Shown in pieces: positions 61,339-64,000 of a DNA stretch of 64,000 bases (position 1 is its first letter; every line of letters begins with the position of its first letter). This stretch comes from an uncultured Eubacterium sp. (GTDB lineage: Bacteria; Bacillota; Clostridia; Oscillospirales; Acutalibacteraceae), in contig CALWID010000008.1 of the NCBI GenBank assembly GCA_944380635.1, positions 16,445 through 80,444 of the forward strand, given 5' to 3'. The position numbers and the translations under genes were made by a program. The notes under the pieces were generated by a model that saw nothing but the letters and a program-made list of their open reading frames with translations, did not search any database and had not been told where the DNA came from.

Positions 61339-62391
61339 GTGAATCGTATGGGCGAAAAAGCCGGGTTATATATTCACATTCCCTTTTGTGCGTCAAAATG
61401 CCCTTACTGCGATTTTTATTCAGTAAAATATGATAAGGAATCAGCACGCGGTTATGTAGAGCGTATATGCGCAGAATTTGAAAAATACAAAGGCGCTGAG
61501 TTTGATACAGTCTATCTGGGCGGCGGTACGCCGAGCGCGCTTGATTCCGATATGATATGCAAAATAATTTCTGCCGCGAAAAAATCTTTTCGCATAAGCG
61601 AAAACAGCGAAATAACAATAGAGTGCAATCCGTCAAAAGATTTAAGCAGCGATTTCAGGGAATATAAAAAAGCGGGAATTAACCGCGTTTCAATAGGTAT
61701 GCAGAGCGCCGTTAAGGCAGAGCGGCTTGCCCTCGGCAGAACTGCGGGCAGCGATAAAGTTGCCAAAACAGTTGAGGACGCGCGAACGGCAGGAATTTTT
61801 AATATCAGCCTTGATTTAATGATAGGCACGCCAAAACAGACAGCAGGCAGTTTGTTTAAAACTTTTGATTTTATAAAACAGATGAATGTGCCGCATATTT
61901 CCGCCTATATGCTTAAGATAGAGCAGGGCACTCCGTTTTTTAAACTGCGTGATAAACTTGCTCTTCCGGGTGATGACGAAGTTGCCGATATGTATCTTGA
62001 AACTGTTTATGAACTGAAAAAGCAGGGACTTTTGCAGTATGAGATAAGTAATTTTGCAAAGCCGGGTTTTGAAAGCCGCCATAATATCAAATACTGGAAT
62101 CTTACTCCGTATCTCGGAATAGGAAAAACCGCCCACTCGTTTTGGAACGGCAGACGGTTTTATTATGACAGGGATTTTAATATTGTAGATGACGGAGCAG
62201 GCGGCACCGAGGAGGAAAAAATAATGCTCGGTATGCGCCTTTCGCGCGGCGTAGAGAAAACGCTTATTAAAAAAGACTGTTCTGCGTATGTTAAAGCCGG
62301 TCTTATGACTCAAACAGATTCGCGCATCGCGTTTACGCCGAAAGGCTTTCTTGTTTCAAATACAATTCTTGCGGATATTATAACGCTTTAG
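61339..62391 (+). CDS. hemW: HemW-like radical SAM heme chaperone
   Basis: The protein has 347-350 aa. The radical-SAM motif C-x3-C-x2-C is in 'YIHIPFCASKCPYCDFYS', followed by 'FDTVYLGGGTPSALDSD', 'NRVSIGMQSAVKAERLALGR', 'ISLDLMIGTPKQT' and 'YEISNFAKPGFESRHNIKYW', the HemW/HemN-like order. The extra Cys of true HemN (C-x2-C-x-C followed by Cys) is replaced by Phe, as in HemW, so coproporphyrinogen dehydrogenase activity is unlikely. Starts at GTG 61339 or ATG 61348 are both possible; the ATG is better placed after gggag. It ends 10 bp before a phage-like remnant. Confidence 0.92.
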   Translation: MNRMGEKAGLYIHIPFCASKCPYCDFYSVKYDKESARGYVERICAEFEKYKGAEFDTVYLGGGTPSALDSDMICKIISAAKKSFRISENSEITIECNPSKDLSSDFREYKKAGINRVSIGMQSAVKAERLALGRTAGSDKVAKTVEDARTAGIFNISLDLMIGTPKQTAGSLFKTFDFIKQMNVPHISAYMLKIEQGTPFFKLRDKLALPGDDEVADMYLETVYELKKQGLLQYEISNFAKPGFESRHNIKYWNLTPYLGIGKTAHSFWNGRRFYYDRDFNIVDDGAGGTEEEKIMLGMRLSRGVEKTLIKKDCSAYVKAGLMTQTDSRIAFTPKGFLVSNTILADIITL

Positions 62392-62401
62392 GTTCAGTTA
62401 A

Positions 62402-63101
62402 AGACTACACGGCTCAAACTTTCCGCCTATGCATCCGTGGCGCCGCTGCCATTTCAACCCGGTTGTAGACGATTGGGATAAATGGTTAATGGTTAGACGA
62501 TTATGAGCAGAGGCACGGAAATGCGGGAAATCGCTTGCAGGATGTATTCAAAGATGATACAATAAAGACTACAAGAATATCGCAGCATGTACTTGACAAT
62601 CTTCAGTCGCCGGATTTGGATTTTCTAACAAAAGCGCAAAATGAAAATCTGCGGCAGGGCATGGAAAATCTGCTTAAAAGAGTGGACGGAAAACCTGAGG
62701 GTACAGAATGTGCATACTATTACGATATGTACGCAAAATTCCTTAAATGGGAAATGGGTGAACCCGGAAAGTCAAGCGTCAATGTCTATAATCCGCGTAT
62801 TGATTACATAGCAATGCACAATCATCCCAGTGGCGGAACATTTTCACCGCAAGATGTTGTATCATTTGTAAAAAATGATAATATGAAGGTTATTATAGTT
62901 GTTGGAAATAATGGTAATCAATATGTTTTAATTAAAGCAAATTCTTTTAATGGAAATAAATTTATCAAAGAATATAGCGACTTTTTAACTAAGATATCTT
63001 CAAAAGCAAATGATATTGATGAGTTTTTAAATAGTGCTAATCAATTCTTATTAAGGAGTACAAAAAAGTATGGATTCGAATACAAAGAAATCACTGGCTG
63101 A
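62402..63101 (+). pseudogene. Remnant of phage MuF-type minor head protein with C-terminal JAB/JAMM-like domain
   Basis: The 62402 frame reads 'GSNFPPMHPWRRCHFNPVVDDWDKW', the end of the SPP1 gp7/MuF head-morphogenesis family (usual P-P-x-H-P-x-C-R-C/S). At 62480-62500 a 7-bp tandem duplication (ATGGTTA twice) shifts the frame. Removing one copy joins it to 'LDDYEQRHGNAGNRLQDVF' and the 188-codon frame from 62535. That part ends in 'IAMHNHPSGGTFSPQDVVSF', a JAMM-like H-x-H...S-x2-D site as in RadC. Most of the head protein is gone, and the remnant abuts the hemW stop. Confidence 0.75.
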
Positions 63102-63228
63102 TTATATAAAAGAAGCTGAACCGTACGGAGACAATGAAACATGGGTTGATGACTGCACAACCTTAAAAGATGTAGCAAGGGCTCTTGTTACGCTGAAAAA
63201 AGAAATAAATGAAGGCAAATTTGATTAA
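63070..63228 (+). CDS. Small hypothetical protein downstream of the JAB remnant
   Basis: This is a 52-aa frame, acidic and mostly helical ('ADYIKEAEPYGDNETWVDD', 'LKDVARALVTLKKEI'). It overlaps the end of the JAB frame by 32 nt. AAGGAG lies at 63055-63060, about 10 nt before the ATG. I do not recognise the family. Its place right behind a toxin-like C-terminus suggests a possible immunity or accessory protein (inference). Confidence 0.55.
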   Translation: MDSNTKKSLADYIKEAEPYGDNETWVDDCTTLKDVARALVTLKKEINEGKFD

Positions 63229-63257
63229 GCAGTGTTGTAAAGGAAAGGAATGATATT

Positions 63258-63500
63258 ATGATAAGTTATAAAGAGGCGGAAAAGAAAGCACATGAATTTA
63301 AAAAAAGTTTAGATATCATTTCAACGCGTGAGGATGAAGAGTATTATATATTCGCGTTTGGAATAAAAGGAGAAAGACCGTTTCCAGGAATGGAACTGGT
63401 CAGAATTAATAAAAACACTGGTGAGTTGAGCACATATAACCCTACTTATGAAATACAAATGAAAGCCCCAAAAATTACAGAAGATATGTTCAAAAAGTAA
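63258..63500 (+). CDS. Hypothetical small protein (immunity-like)
   Basis: This 80-aa protein starts with an amphipathic helix ('YKEAEKKAHEFKKSL') followed by two or three beta strands ('EEYYIFAFGI', 'GMELVRINKNTGELSTYNP'). The layout recalls short immunity-type proteins such as the Imm35/YrhB-like group, but I cannot assign it. It has an aaaggaa RBS and lies 30 nt after the 52-aa frame. Confidence 0.6.
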   Translation: MISYKEAEKKAHEFKKSLDIISTREDEEYYIFAFGIKGERPFPGMELVRINKNTGELSTYNPTYEIQMKAPKITEDMFKK

Positions 63501-63539
63501 ACTGCGTTTAAGAATTTACAAAAGGGGCGGATACTGAAA

Positions 63540-63893
63540 ATGGCAAAGAATGATATGGAAGTAATCAAATACAAAATATTGGCTTAATTGTATGAAAGCC
63601 TGAAAGCCGGACATACCACAGCGCTTGAAGAGGCAGCGTGGAAATGCCGGCTTTTTGATATAACCCGTGAATATTGGCTTGTCATTATGAAAGACCTTAT
63701 TGATAGCGGCTATGTCAGCGGTTTGAAATATGTTGAGGCAAAGGATATGGAAAGCGTGCTTGAAACAGGCACATTCGCTATTACAGGAGCAGGAAGGCAA
63801 TATCTCAGAGAAAACAGTACGATGAACAAAGTCCGCGAAACTCTTGGAGAAACATTTAAAATCGTTCTCGGCGGTTTGGTCGGCATGCTATAA
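63540..63893 (+). pseudogene. YjcQ-like protein gene interrupted by an early stop
   Basis: ATG 63540 after aaaagggg opens 'MAKNDMEVIKYKILA', then an in-frame TAA (63585-63587), then 'LYESLKAGHTTALEEAAWKC' and 'REYWLVIMKDLIDSGYVSG' on to 'FAITGAGRQYLREN', in the same frame. A single change (TAC or TAT to TAA) explains the break. The layout matches YjcQ-family winged-helix proteins common in phage-related regions. Translation from TTG 63588 could still give 101 aa, but no RBS precedes it. Confidence 0.75.
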
Positions 63894-63961
63894 TCACAAT
63901 TGTTTAGAAAAGCACCATGCAAGTGAACAAGACCGTGAAAAACGGACAATAGAAAAAAAGC

Positions 63962-64000
63962 ACCTCCTATGGTAGAATGAAAACTACCATAGGAGGTTTT
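63962..64000. terminator. Terminator-like hairpin at window end
   Basis: A perfect 14-bp stem (ACCTCCTATGGTAG at 63962-63975 with CTACCATAGGAGGT at 63984-63997) has an 8-nt loop and continues into Ts at the window edge. Confidence 0.75.

Noticed and set aside
61339-62391. Oxygen-independent coproporphyrinogen dehydrogenase (HemN)
   Set aside because: The fourth HemN cysteine after the C-x3-C-x2-C motif is Phe here and the length is short; HemW fits better.

Overview
The window looks like a chromosomal segment of an anaerobic, gut-type member of the class Clostridia, probably near Oscillospiraceae/Ruminococcaceae (inference). Support comes from an Rnf operon in the clostridial order C-D-G-E-A-B, a Spo0A-family regulator, a single-subunit [FeFe] hydrogenase, a rubredoxin fusion, paired GlnRS and GluRS, strong Shine-Dalgarno sites, frequent TTG/GTG starts and sigma-A-type promoters. 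Most of the sequence has moderate GC content. The polysaccharide block at about 10.8-35 kb is visibly more AT-rich.

Layout. (1) 1-8056 (+): rnfC (start outside the window), rnfD, rnfG, rnfE, rnfA and rnfB, then apbE (attaches FMN to RnfD and RnfG), a NusG-domain-II protein, a Gx-type transporter, a gamma-carbonic anhydrase-like protein and a GNAT protein, mostly with overlapping stop/start codons. (2) 8112-10625 (-): a flavin reductase-rubredoxin fusion, a zinc-dependent phospholipase C-like protein and a metallophosphoesterase. (3) 10766-34934 (+): a long surface-polysaccharide cluster behind a near-consensus promoter. It contains a priming sugar transferase, many glycosyltransferases, a two-gene transketolase, an EpsG-like polymerase, a flippase, a glycosyltransferase-pyruvyltransferase fusion, a CDP-glycerol-type phosphotransferase, an IspD/TarI-like cytidylyltransferase, an SDR epimerase, one broken and two intact acyltransferases, and GT14 enzymes near both ends. 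One further glycosyltransferase lies on the other strand. (4) 36.3-41.1 kb: an HD-domain protein, a Spo0A-like regulator with an 0A box upstream, and a LysR / MerR / aldo-keto reductase / carboxymuconolactone decarboxylase group. (5) 41.3-50.2 kb: glnS-gltX, a DUF4250 protein, a TetR regulator, the hydrogenase, an FRG-domain and AIM24 pair, and a ZIP metal transporter with a metalloregulator-like operator at its promoter. (6) 50.4-56.4 kb (-): a nuclease/phosphatase lipoprotein, a membrane-anchored GH51-like arabinofuranosidase, tRNA-Pro(CGG) with an odd mirrored repeat, a small lipoprotein and a DUF4091 protein. (7) 56.5-62.4 kb: typA/bipA, a divergent XRE-repressor / zinc-ribbon-membrane-protein operon controlled by four copies of one palindrome, and hemW. 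(8) 62.4-64 kb: a decaying phage-like or toxin-like remnant.

The best candidate for an undescribed system is the 58.5-61.2 kb divergon. An XRE-family protein faces a three-gene operon (two membrane zinc-ribbon proteins and a lipoprotein), with four GTAAC-N5-GTTAC operators placed at mirrored positions in the two promoters. Other notable points are the mirrored tRNA-Pro repeat, the Spo0A-like protein with a changed acidic pocket, and the combination of a split transketolase with a cytidylyltransferase in the polysaccharide cluster. Functions come from reading motifs by eye; no database search was possible.
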